Source: Okapia johnstoni (Eukaryota; Chordata; Mammalia; Artiodactyla; Giraffidae). Taken from it: a stretch of 64,000 nucleotides of DNA. Each line of letters begins with the position of its first letter. Position 1 is the first letter of the stretch. Positions 55,236 to 64,000 of the stretch are shown piece after piece. Both the position numbers and the translations under genes were made by a program. The notes under the pieces were generated by a model, which did not search any database, was not told the DNA's origin, and saw only the letters and a program-made list of their open reading frames with translations. The stretch covers positions 57,634,385 through 57,698,384 of the forward strand of contig CM044315.1 in the NCBI GenBank assembly GCA_024291935.2. Direction: 5' to 3'.

Positions 55236-55789
55236 AAAAAGAAACAAATGAATCTACCAGGAGGAGTAGAGAAGATTAAGTCTGATACATCAACTGTATG
55301 GAATGAAGAGGTTAAGGCCCAAATACCTTAGAATCTACCTCAGACTGCACTTTAAGAGAGGGTTTCTATACCTTTCCTCTAAAGAAGTGCCGAGCATTGC
55401 AAGACTTTCATCCAGTGTGGCAGGCCACACAGAGAGGTTTATTGTTGGTGGTTGTTTAGTTTTTGTGTTTTTTCTTAAGCACAGAGAACTTTGGGTGCAA
55501 TTTCCAGCTACAAAGCAGACACCTCTCACCACCCACAGCCCACAGGCCCAGGGAGTGTTTGGAACTAGCCTCCAGGCAGGGTTGGGCAAGAACAGGGTCT
55601 GACGGGGTGAGGTCTCATTTTTAATGTCTCTGCCAGACACTGGTGCCAGGTTGCTACCAGCTGCTGGCATCTTTCAGTGCTGCCAATAAAAGTTTCAGCA
55701 ATGCTCACCAAGCCAGAAATGCCAGGCCTGCACCCTGGTTAGCACCCAGCTTAGCCATCTCCACTGACTCTCTGCACTGTCTCTCTGCA
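55236..55789. other. No gene; unassigned
   Basis: Opposed frames of 99 and 111 codons over 55303-55670 with no known pattern. Confidence 0.4.
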
Positions 55790-56010
55790 AGCAAGAACAA
55801 TAGATTTCGTTTACGGAGCCCTGGTGTTTTGCATATATGATCTCATTTAACCTTTACAACAACTCAATAGGGTGTTATTATATTCACTTTTTAGGTATGA
55901 AAACTGAAGTTCAGAGAGGTAAAGTGACTTGCCCCGACTAGTAGGTAGAAGCAGCTAGACTTGAACTTAGGTCTGCCCAGAGCTGCCATCCATTATGCTA
56001 CGCTGGGACA
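55790..56010 (-). mobile_element. MIR, antisense
   Basis: 'atgatctcatttaaccttta', 'acaactcaatagggtgttat', 'aactgaagttcagagaggta' and 'cttgaacttaggtctgccca'. Confidence 0.8.
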
Positions 56011-56254
56011 GTGTAACTGAATGGATTGATGAGTGAGTGAACAAACGAAAGGCATGGAAACTGCAGGGTTGTATTTGCAAATGCCTTTCACCTGAGGATT
56101 TCCAAGTACTTTCCAAGAATTCGACACTGATTTCTTGAATATCTACTCTGCAGGCACCTCAGAGAGCTGGGTTTATAAAATCAGGCCATGGCTGACCTTG
56201 TCTTCAGGGGAGTAGCTTTTCAGCCAGCTGGAGAGACAAACACATGACAACTAG

Positions 56255-56430
56255 TAATAGCTGACATTTACTGACATGGCTCGATTGGCTTTCACAGGGG
56301 CTATTTTATTTAATCCGTGGCAAACAGTAGCCTATGAAGGAGGTACTATTATAACTCCATTTTTCAGATGACGAGACTGAGACTTTGATGGATTATTCAA
56401 CTTATCTTGGGTCCTATAACGCAAGACTAC
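56255..56430 (-). mobile_element. MIR, antisense
   Basis: 'taatagctgacatttactga', 'aggaggtactattataactc' and 'tttcagatgacgagactgag'. Confidence 0.75.
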
Positions 56431-56679
56431 TCAAAGGATTGTCCTTGGCCCTAATTGCTTGTTGGTGGCCTGCTGCAAAGTAAGTACAGAAATAGAGTAT
56501 TAGTGTATTGTAGCAATTTGATACAGCAATTATATGTCTGTTGAGTAAAATTATTTTTAAAAGTTGGTCTTATATTTTATATATTCATTTATTTTTATTT
56601 TGTCTCATTTTAAATGAATTTTTATCTTTCTAGTTCATCTCATTTTTACTGAATTCCTCTGTCTTTGAGGTGAACTGGC

Positions 56680-57585
56680 TCTAGGACCTCCAAGGATACC
56701 ATAATCCATAGTTGTTCAATTGTCTTATATAAAATGGCATCATATTTGCATATAACCTACACACATCCTCCCATAAATCATTTATAGATGGGGAAACAGT
56801 GGAAACAGTGTCAGACTTTATTTTGGGGGGCTCCAAAATCACTGCTGATGGTGATTGCAGCCATGAAATTAAAAGACACTTACTCCTTGGAAGGAAGGTT
56901 ATGACCAACCTAGATATCATATTTAAAAGCAGAGACATTACTTGCCAACAAAGGTCCATCTAGTCAAGGCTATGGTGTTTCCAGTGGTCACGTTTGGATG
57001 TGAGAGTTGGACAGTGAAGAAAGCTGAGCACCGAAGAATTGATGCTTTTGAACTGTGGTGTTGGAAAAGACTTGAGAGTCCCTTGGACTACAAGGAGATC
57101 CAACCAGTCCATCCTAAAGGAGATCAATCCTGGGTGTTCATTGGAAGGACTGATGTTGAAGCTGAAACTCCAATACTTTGGCCACCTTATGTGAAGAGCT
57201 GACTCATTAGAAAAGACCCTAATTCTGGGAAGGATTGGGGGCAGGAGGAGAAGGGGACGACAGAGGATGAGACTATTGGATGGCATCACCGACTCAATGG
57301 ACATGGGTTTGGGTAAACTCCGGGAGTTGGTGATGGACAGGGAGGCCTGGCGTGCTGTGATTCATGGGGTCGCAAAGAGTCGGACACGACTGAGCGACTG
57401 AACTGAACTGAATACATGCAAATGCTATGTAAGTAGTTGTAAATATAATGTAAATGCTAGTTGTTGGTATGTTGTAATTCAGATTTTGCTTTTTTGGAAC
57501 TTTCTGGAATATTTTTTCCGATATATTTGATTCACTGTTGGTTGAATCTACAGATGCAGAACCCACAAATACAGACATGTGACTG
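56680..57585. mobile_element. MER2/Tigger-type element, split by BovB
   Basis: Left part 56680-56784: 'ctctaggacctccaaggata', 'tataaaatggcatcatattt', 'cctacacacatcctcccata'. Right part 57413-57585: 'gcaaatgctatgtaagtagt', 'ttggttgaatctacagatgc'. About 20 bases of the host centre are missing at the junction. Confidence 0.8.
56785..57412 (+). mobile_element. BovB 3' part, relatively young copy
   Basis: From 'agatggggaaacagtggaaa' to 'gagcgactgaactgaactga'. It keeps the CGA codon (near 57030) that became TGA in the 45560 copy and CAA in the 58298 copy. One base lost near 56940 ('cattacttgccaac') shifts the frame; 56942-57202 stays open after it. Confidence 0.94.
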
Positions 57586-58057
57586 TTCTTCACTTCATTC
57601 TATTTTACAAAAGCATTGAACAGCCGTGTATCGGGGGAAAACAACTGCTCCTTTGCCACAGCTAGTTGGAGAAACAATGAGACAGTTTAGCAATAGCAGA
57701 CCTGGGATCTAACCTGTGCAGTGTGACTCCAGAGACTATTCTTGTCCTCAGAATTGAAAGATGACTGCCCCCCCTTCAGGCTCTGTATGTGCATTCCAAG
57801 GAGCAGGAAGGGAAGGGAAAGGGCAAAAGGCACATGGCAGCTAAGTCACATGGCTTCTTATGGTTTGTCTGTCAGGCAAAATTTATTCCCTAACTTACAG
57901 CCTTTGTTCTTCATATTTTTCCTCTTCAGATATCCATATGGCTTGCCTTTCACTTCATTTCCAATTGGCATTTGAATATCACCTCCTAAGAGAAGAGGCT
58001 GTCTCTGGACACCTTGTCTAAAATAAGGCCACTGTCCATTCACTCCCCAGCTCTCTG
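57586..58057. other. No gene; unassigned
   Basis: Weak MIR-like text at 57630-57735. Nothing else. Confidence 0.35.
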
Positions 58058-58290
58058 CTGTCCAACACCATAGCCACTAACCACCTGTGCCTAGTGAGCA
58101 CTTGAAATGTGGTTAGTTCAAACTGAGATGAGCTGGAAGTGAAAATATTATATCATACCAACTGGTATGATAATATTTTTAACATATTGTATTAGGTTAA
58201 ACAAAATATATCATTAAAATGAATTCCATCTGTTTCTCTTTACTTTTTTAAATGTGACAATTAGGAAATTTGAAATTGCAAATTGTAAAC
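58058..58290 (+). mobile_element. Second copy of the 'gtccaat…agccac' hAT family
   Basis: 'gctgtccaacaccatagcca', 'gagcacttgaaatgtggtta', 'taggttaaacaaaatatatc' and 'ctgtttctctttactttttt' follow the same consensus as 12190-12490. The transposase region is absent. It contains an imperfect palindrome at 58144-58177. Confidence 0.65.
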
Positions 58291-58297
58291 ATAAGAA

Positions 58298-59400
58298 AGT
58301 CTTCACAAGTGAACAATGCAAAGAAATAGAGGAAAACAATAGAATGGGAAAGACTAAAGATCTCGTCAAGAAAATTAGAGATACCAAGGGAACATTTCAT
58401 ACAAAGATGGGCTCAATAAAGGACATAAATGGTATGGACCTAACAGAAGCAGAAGCTATTAAGAAGAGGTGACAAGAACACACAGAACTGTACAAAAAGA
58501 TCTTAATGACCCAGATAACCACAATGGTGTGATCACTCACTTAGAGCTAGACATCCTAGAGTGTGAAGTCAAGTGGGCCTTAGGAAGCATTACTATGAAC
58601 AAAGCTAGTGGAGGTGATGGAATTTCAGCTGAGCTATTTCAAATCCTAAAAGATGATGTTCTGAAAGTGCTGCACTCAATATGTCAGCAAATTTGGAAAA
58701 CTCAGCAGTGGCCACAGGACTGGAAAAGGTCAGTTTTTATTCCAATTCCAAAGAAGGGCAATGCCAAAGAATGTTCAAACTACTGCACAATTGCACTCAC
58801 TTCACATGCTAGCAAAGTAATGCTCAAAATTCTCTAAGCTAGACTTCAACAGTATGTAAACCAAGAACTTCCAGATGTCCAAGCTGAATTTAGAAAAGGC
58901 AGAGGAATCAGAAATCAAATTGCCAACATCCATTGCATTGTAGAAAAAGCAAGAGAATTCCAGAAAAACATACACTTCTGCTTCATTGACTGCGCTAAAT
59001 CCTTTGACTGTGTGGATCATGACAAACTGTGGGAAATTCTTTAAGAGATGGGAATACCAGACCACCTTAACTGCCTCCTGAGAAACCTTTATGCAGGTCA
59101 AGAAGCAACAGTTAGAACCGGACATGGAACAACAGACTGGGTCCAAATTGGGAAAGGAGTACATCAAGGCTGTATATTGTCACCCTGCTTATTTAACTTA
59201 CATGCAGGGTACATCATGCGAAATGCCAGGCTGGATGAAGCATAAGCTAGAATCAAGATTGCTGGGAGAAATATCAATAACCTCAGATATGCAGATGACA
59301 CAACCCTCATGGCAGAGAGCAAAGAGAAACTAAAGAGTCTCTTGATGAAGTTGAAAGAGGAGAGTGAAAAAGCTGACTTAAAACTCAACATTCAAAAAAC
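58298..59400 (+). pseudogene. Decayed BovB reverse transcriptase ORF, second copy
   Basis: Stretches 58298-58472 (EIEENNRMGKTKDL), 58469-58837 (WKRSVFIPIPKKGNAKECSN), 59048-59245 (IPDHLNCLLRNLYAGQ, QGCILSPCLFN) and then an intact YADD catalytic box at 59288-59299. Nonsense changes: TGG to TGA near 58470, CAA to TAA at 58835-58837, near 59041 and near 59246. The disablements differ from those of the 45560 copy, so the two decayed independently. Confidence 0.88.
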
Positions 59401-60062
59401 TAAGATGGCACCTGGTCCTATCACTTTATGGTAAATAGATGGGGAAACAATAGAAATGGTGACAGACTTTATTTTCTTGGGCTCCAAAATCACTGCAGAT
59501 GGTGACTGCAGCCTTGAAATTAATAGATGTTTGCTCTGAGGAAGAAAAGTTTTAACAAAACTAGTCAGCATATTAAAAAGCAGAGACATTACTTTGCCAA
59601 CAAAGGTCCATATAGGCAAAGTTATAGTTTATCCAGTAGTCACATATGGATGTGAGAGTTGGACCATAAAGAAGGCTGAGTGCCAAAGAATTGATGCTTT
59701 CAAACAGTGGTGTTGGAGAAGACTTTTAAGAGTTCCTTAGGCAGCAAGGATATCACACCAATCAATCCTAAAGGAAATCAATCCTGAATATTCATTGGAA
59801 GAACTGATGCTGAAGCTGAAGCTCCAGTATTTTGGCTACCTGATGCAAAGAACTGACTCATTAGAAAAGACCTTGATGCTGGGAAAGATTGAAAGCAAGA
59901 GAAGGGGATGACAGAGGTCAAGAGAGATGGTTGGATGGCATCCCTGACTCAATGGACTTGAGTTTGAGCAACCTCTGGAAGATGGTGAAGGACAGGGAAT
60001 CCAGGTGTGCTGTAGTCCATGGGGTCGCAAAGAGTTGGACATGACTGAGCAACTGAAAAACA
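58298..60062 (+). mobile_element. BovB LINE, second long copy
   Basis: Starts in the linker before RT ('tcttcacaagtgaacaatgc') and runs to the 3' end 'gactgagcaactgaaaaaca'. Direct orientation relative to the copy at 45560. Confidence 0.95.
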
Positions 60063-60539
60063 AGATACACTATATTAAAAATATTATCTGTTCTAGCCCC
60101 TGACACTGCTTTATTTCCCTTTACAAGGGTTATTACCACCAGACATTAGATGACATATTTCTATTTCATTTATTTATTATTAGCCTCTCCCACTGGAATG
60201 TAAGTTATGTCAGAGACTTTATTTCCTGTTCACCACTCTAACCCCAGTGCCCAGAACAGAGCCTGGGTAGAGGCTCCAGCTCTGCTATATGAATACATGA
60301 AAAATGAACAAAACCAACTAGACTAGAGAGTCTGTTGGGTCCTTTCATCTTTGTGATTGTATTGTTTGTATGTCTGACAATGGCCTAAAAACATGTTTGT
60401 ATAAAAAGTGGAATCAATGTGTATTCTAACTTTAATCTATACCCTCCAGGGAGCTAAATATTCAGTGTCCTATTTAGAAATCCATACTCTAGTGGAGACG
60501 GCTTAAACTTTTCAAACAGAAATCTATACCAGGGATTTC
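60063..60539. other. No gene; L2-like fragment at 60185-60310
   Basis: 'tgtcagagactttatttcct', 'cagtgcccagaacagagcct' resemble an L2 terminus. The remainder is unassigned. Confidence 0.45.
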
Positions 60540-60826
60540 TTTATTTTTTTATAATTCTATTTATTTTTGGTTGCACTGGGTCCTTATTGCTGTGCATGGA
60601 CTTTGGGGAGCAGGGGCTACTCTCTAGCTGCAGTGCGCAGGCTTCTCACTGTGGTGGCTTCTCTTGTGGCAAAGCATGAGCTCTAGGGCATGCGGGCTTC
60701 AGTGGCTGTGGTACAGGGGCTTAGTTACCCCATGGCATGTGGAATCTCCCCAGAGCAGGGGATAGAACCTGTGTCCCCTGAATTGTCTGGTGGATTCTTA
60801 ACCACTGAACCACCAGAGAAGTCCCC
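60540..60826 (-). mobile_element. CHR long-form SINE, antisense
   Basis: A-rich tail reversed at left, then 'ctgcagtgcgcaggcttctc', 'catggcatgtggaatctccc' and the reversed head 'accactgaaccaccagagaa'. Confidence 0.88.
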
Positions 60827-61718
60827 AGAGGGTTCTTAGTTAACATTAGGAATGTTAAAAATAATTATTTGCTGTCGGAGAAAGAGCAGTGCTCCAAGTA
60901 GCTTATCTAGAAGGACTATACAGTTCAACATGTTTGCAGAACAAGGTAGACGAATCAACAAATTTTAATGGGCATTGTACATGAAGTGTGCTTGTGGGAT
61001 TCACCCTTCCTACCTCCTAGACTTAAGAAGAATTGATCGTGATTTTTTTCTGCCTAACTTGCTGATAAATACAAGTCTGGCAGAATTTGATCTAAGATCC
61101 ACTTTCTTAGTAGCATACCCTCAGGTAGCAAGGTGAGGGGGATCAAGTGTATCCCCGCACTGTGACTCCATCTGTGATCACTGGGGGCTGCTGATATTTA
61201 GGAAAAGAAACTGACAGTTGTTAAACCAACAGACTGGCTTAGGCCTGGTGATAAGAGATTCCTAGACCTCATTACAAGTGCTTCATCTTCAAGTTCTCCC
61301 TCCGAGCAACATCGTCGCTCAGATGATGCCTGTCTGCACTTGGGCTACAGTGCTTCTGGACTCTTCCACGCCTGTTACAATAAGCTGCTGCCAGGGTGGT
61401 GGGCAGCACGTCTGCAGCATCAGAGGTCAGGAGTGAGTTGCTTGGTTTGAGCCAAATTTTTAAAGCCAGCTGACATTCTCATTGTCAGGCCCCTGGAATT
61501 AGCCGGCTAATTCCAGGGGCCTTTATTCCCATTTTGGTGAACAGAGAGCTTCAGTTTGTATTAACTCAGAGTAGGCCCGGCTTCAGGTTCCCAGCCCAAA
61601 GGCTACCACTCTTAGCCGTCTCAGGGTATCACAAGCGGGCTGTGAATACACAGACACACACACACACCATTGTCTGGGAGCTAAAAACTCAATGTTTCTC
61701 ACAAACATTTACCATAGT
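60827..61718. other. No gene; unassigned, contains a perfect palindrome
   Basis: No repeat recognised. Short AC run at 61658-61669. The palindrome at 61487-61522 is listed separately. Confidence 0.4.
61487..61522. repeat. Perfect 36-bp palindrome
   Basis: Arms of 18 bases with no spacer: 'aggcccctggaattagcc' and its exact reverse complement. Centre at 61504/61505. The flanking bases (c and t) no longer pair. Confidence 0.97.
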
Positions 61719-61836
61719 TTGTTGCTGTTGTTCAGGCACTAGTTCGTATCCAACCCTTTGGACTCCATGGACTGCAGCATGCCAGACTTCCTTGTCCTTC
61801 ACTATGTTTGCTCAGATTCATGTCCGCTGAGTCAGG
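61719..61836 (-). mobile_element. BovB 3' end, antisense
   Basis: 'tgttgctgttgttcaggcac', 'ggactgcagcatgccagact' and 'ttcatgtccgctgagtcagg'. Confidence 0.88.
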
Positions 61837-62284
61837 GATAAATCCATTTCCTTTTGATTGTGCTACTGATGCCATAAAAGACTTTTTGTCAATATTTGAA
61901 TCCATAGATCCTAAAGAAACAAATACGATCCCTCAGTGTCCCCACTACTTAAAAACTTAATGCTGATGAACTAATGATAAACCTTTGAGCTAGAGGAGAG
62001 TTTAAAGAGCAATAAGATCAGTGATTTCCAAAATTTAGGGTTGGGCAGCGGGTCAGCATCTTTACAAAAAAAAAAACCTAAACTAAAATACAATTTTAAA
62101 AAGAGAGAACAATGGAAATCCAAGAAGTCTCCTTACACAAGCAGGTACCCAGGGGACGAGCTTACCCCAGATGTACCCTGGCAGATCTGAGCTAAGCACC
62201 CTGTCACTCATGCGCCATGAATATCTGCAAACCCTGCACCCCTTCAACTGGGGGCCTACCATCTCTCCCTCTGGAGGAGCCATC
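61837..62284. other. No gene; unassigned
   Basis: AT-rich left half, nothing recognised. Confidence 0.35.
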
Positions 62285-62559
62285 CATTCATTCCATCACC
62301 CCACAAACCTTTATGAGCCCCCGGTGCGTGCCGGGCAGACAAGGGCATAGTGGTATCACAGTGGAACAGGCAGCCATAGGATTAACAGGGGTAGAGCCAG
62401 TGACCACTCGAGGGAGCCAAGGAAAGGAAATGATATCTTAGGTGACCCTTGAAGGTGGATGAAGGGAGAAGAAAGAGTGGGGCTGGGGGTAGCAAGGAGG
62501 CTGTGAGTTCTCCAGGTCAAGGAAATCACATGCAGAGGGAACAGCTATTGTAACCAAGC

Positions 62560-62765
62560 ATGTGACAGAGATATAAGTGCTCTGCATGTACATAGCCCTC
62601 TGGGGTAGGTTCTGTGATTTGCTCCATCTTGCAGATGAGAAAATGAAGGCACAGAGCAGTTAAATAACTTGTCCAAGGTCAAGCTAGGAAGAGGTGGAGC
62701 CAGGGTTTGAGCCCACATTGTCTAGAACTCTAGTCTTTGTGCTGAAGCTGTGTACTGTGCTGTCT
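62560..62765 (-). mobile_element. MIR, antisense
   Basis: 'catcttgcagatgagaaaat', 'gttaaataacttgtccaagg' and 'gccagggtttgagcccacat'. Confidence 0.82.
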
Positions 62766-62781
62766 GAAAGTTCAGAAAATC

Positions 62782-62798
62782 AAAAAAAAAAAAAAAAA
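62782..62798 (+). repeat. Poly-A run
   Basis: Seventeen or so A following 'gttcagaaaatc'. Confidence 0.9.
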
Positions 62799-62929
62799 AG
62801 TCAGTCAGGTTGAGTCAAATGCTGCAGCAGACCCAGAAGGAAGGCTGGGGAGGCAGGACTTTCTTCTTAGTGCTGAAGAGCCTGAACTTGATCCTGAGGG
62901 CAGTGAGAGCTATTGAAATATTTTGGGGT

Positions 62930-63058
62930 GTTTTTTTTTCACTTTTAATTGGAAAATAATTGCTTCACAATATTGTGTTTGTTTCTGCTGTACAACAACA
63001 TTAGTCAGCCATAAAGTATACATATATACCCTCCCTTCTGAGCCTCCCTTCCACCCCC
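62930..63058 (-). mobile_element. L1 3' end, antisense
   Basis: T-run, then 'ttttaattggaaaataattg', 'tttgtttctgctgtacaaca' and 'tagtcagccataaagtatac'. It interrupts the ancient family B text. Confidence 0.85.
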
Positions 63059-63110
63059 CTTTTGAAGGGTTTTAATCAGAGAAGTGAAATGAATAGATTT
63101 CACTAAATTT

Positions 63111-64000
63111 CCTGCTACAAAATCAGATTCTTTTTCAGAAGATCATCATTATTCCCACAATTTCTCACCTCCTTTTTACCTTAATCACTTACAGAAAGTC
63201 AAGATACCTTCTAAGTCAATCACCAACACACTGACCTTAGCTCCATGTCCTCTGCACATCTATTAGTCTGACCAATTGCCACCCTGCCCATCCTTTCAGC
63301 AGCCTCCCTTCCTTTATCCTTAATCCCTTCTTACAATGTTTCTCTCACCTCTCGTCCAGTCTAGTGTCTGAATTTGCCCTAAAACTTTGCTTCCATTGCT
63401 GCTACCTGAAAGCAGATGACTTTTTTCTTTCTCTCAAACCCTGCCCATGTCACACAACAAGGAGACAGGATGAGTATGTGCCTTGCTTCCCATGGCCACT
63501 TCCAAGTCATTTTATTCCTTTCTCCTTTAACCTCTCTTCCATGGAGTTTTATTTCAGGAGACTTTGCCACTGCCCCCCTCCCTCCCACCAACACCCGGCT
63601 CTTCTAGACTACCACCCTCTCCGGTCCATCCTGTCTCACCCTTTCTATTGCATTTCATTCAACTGTTACCATGCTTGGTTACTTCAAAATTCCTACGGCT
63701 TATCCATCCAATACCTTGGCTGCTTGATCTTCAGCCAGCTCACACTAATGACCCTTTCTGACGTCCTACTTAACTATCATCTTCCTCAATTCGTCTCATT
63801 GACATTGCGACCACACTAACTGTGTCATCTCTGAAATTTCAACCTCGAATATCCCATTCTCTATGTTCTAGCTTACTTGGTCTGATCCTCTAGTCCTGTA
63901 AGTTTTCAACCTCATAGAGACCTTCCATGATTATTAACCTTGGAACTTTCTCATCAGTCACCTCACTCTCACTTCCCTCAGCTTAATCATTCTCTCTTAC
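63111..64000. other. No gene called; pyrimidine-rich unassigned end
   Basis: C and T dominate the plus strand. The 151-codon frame at 63364-63819 begins at GTG, has no domain motif and has opposing and overlapping frames, so I attribute it to the scarcity of stop codons in pyrimidine-rich DNA. It may be an old repeat that I do not recognise. Confidence 0.4.

Larger units (their letters stand above)
62285..63110 (+). mobile_element. Ancient repeat family B, split by MIR and L1
   Basis: 'tttatgagcccccggtgcgt' at the start, 'acatgcagagggaacagcta' near 62528, 'gaacttgatcctgagggcag' near 62883, and after an L1 insert 'tgaagggttttaatcagaga' near 63063. The order matches the other copies. Confidence 0.5.

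Noticed and set aside
63364..63819. 151-codon plus-strand frame
   Set aside because: GTG start, pyrimidine-rich sequence with few possible stops, no motif and overlapped by other frames.
1..64000. Prokaryotic or phage system, CRISPR array or operon
   Set aside because: Repeat content is wholly mammalian, direct repeats are SINE-based, and no gene-dense organisation or regularly spaced repeat array exists.

Overview
This is nuclear DNA from a pecoran ruminant (cattle, sheep, goat or deer group). The evidence is the dense population of ruminant-specific repeats: BovB (RTE) LINE pieces, tRNA-derived Bov-tA SINEs, Bov-A monomers, Bov-A2 dimers and the older cetartiodactyl tRNA-Glu SINE (CHR / SINE2-1_BT type, name from memory). 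Beneath these lie general mammalian fossils: MIR, L2, L1M, MLT1 LTRs, MER5, MER2/Tigger, a hAT transposon and mariner MITEs. The sequence alone does not settle the species.

I find no intact protein-coding gene, rRNA, functional tRNA or CRISPR array. Almost every long open frame lies in a transposon, on the opposite strand of one, or in low-complexity sequence. The window reads as intergenic or deep intronic sequence. The only coding remnants I can defend are BovB reverse-transcriptase pieces (45560-48070, 56785-57412, 58298-60062 and shorter ones) and the C-terminal end of a hAT transposase (11344-11572 plus 12178-12490). Two short exon-like islands (34053-34121 on plus, 39776-39949 on minus) are offered as weak candidates only.

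Layout. 1-11 kb: L1M ends, MIRs, CHR SINEs, a tandem Bov-tA pair inside a CHR SINE, and a 2.7 kb stretch without recognised repeats. 11-18 kb: hAT fossil hit by BovB and a mariner MITE, L1ME, a CHR SINE split by Bov-A2, and BovB pieces in opposite orientations. 18-30 kb: L1M, MIRs, SINEs and several pieces of an ancient repeat whose family I cannot name. 30-34 kb: AT-rich, repeat-poor, with a 29-bp exact direct repeat. 34-42 kb: nested SINEs, L1 ends and a Bov-A2-bearing retrocopy with its own polyadenylation signal and poly-A tail. 42-51 kb: MLT1 LTRs, the largest BovB copy with a Bov-tA inside its RT region, and an MER5 split by MLT1. 51-64 kb: L1 ends, MIRs, a MER2 split by BovB, a second long BovB, a perfect 36-bp palindrome, and a pyrimidine-rich end.

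The main content is therefore a record of layered transposition. At least nine nested insertions can be read directly, many with target-site duplications, and these order the families in time: MIR, L2, hAT and MER5 are oldest, then MLT1 and L1M, then CHR SINEs, then BovB and Bov-tA, with Bov-A2 among the latest. I saw no undescribed biological system. The items most worth checking are the Bov-A2 retrocopy, the hAT/BovB/mariner nest, the perfect palindrome and the 29-bp repeat.
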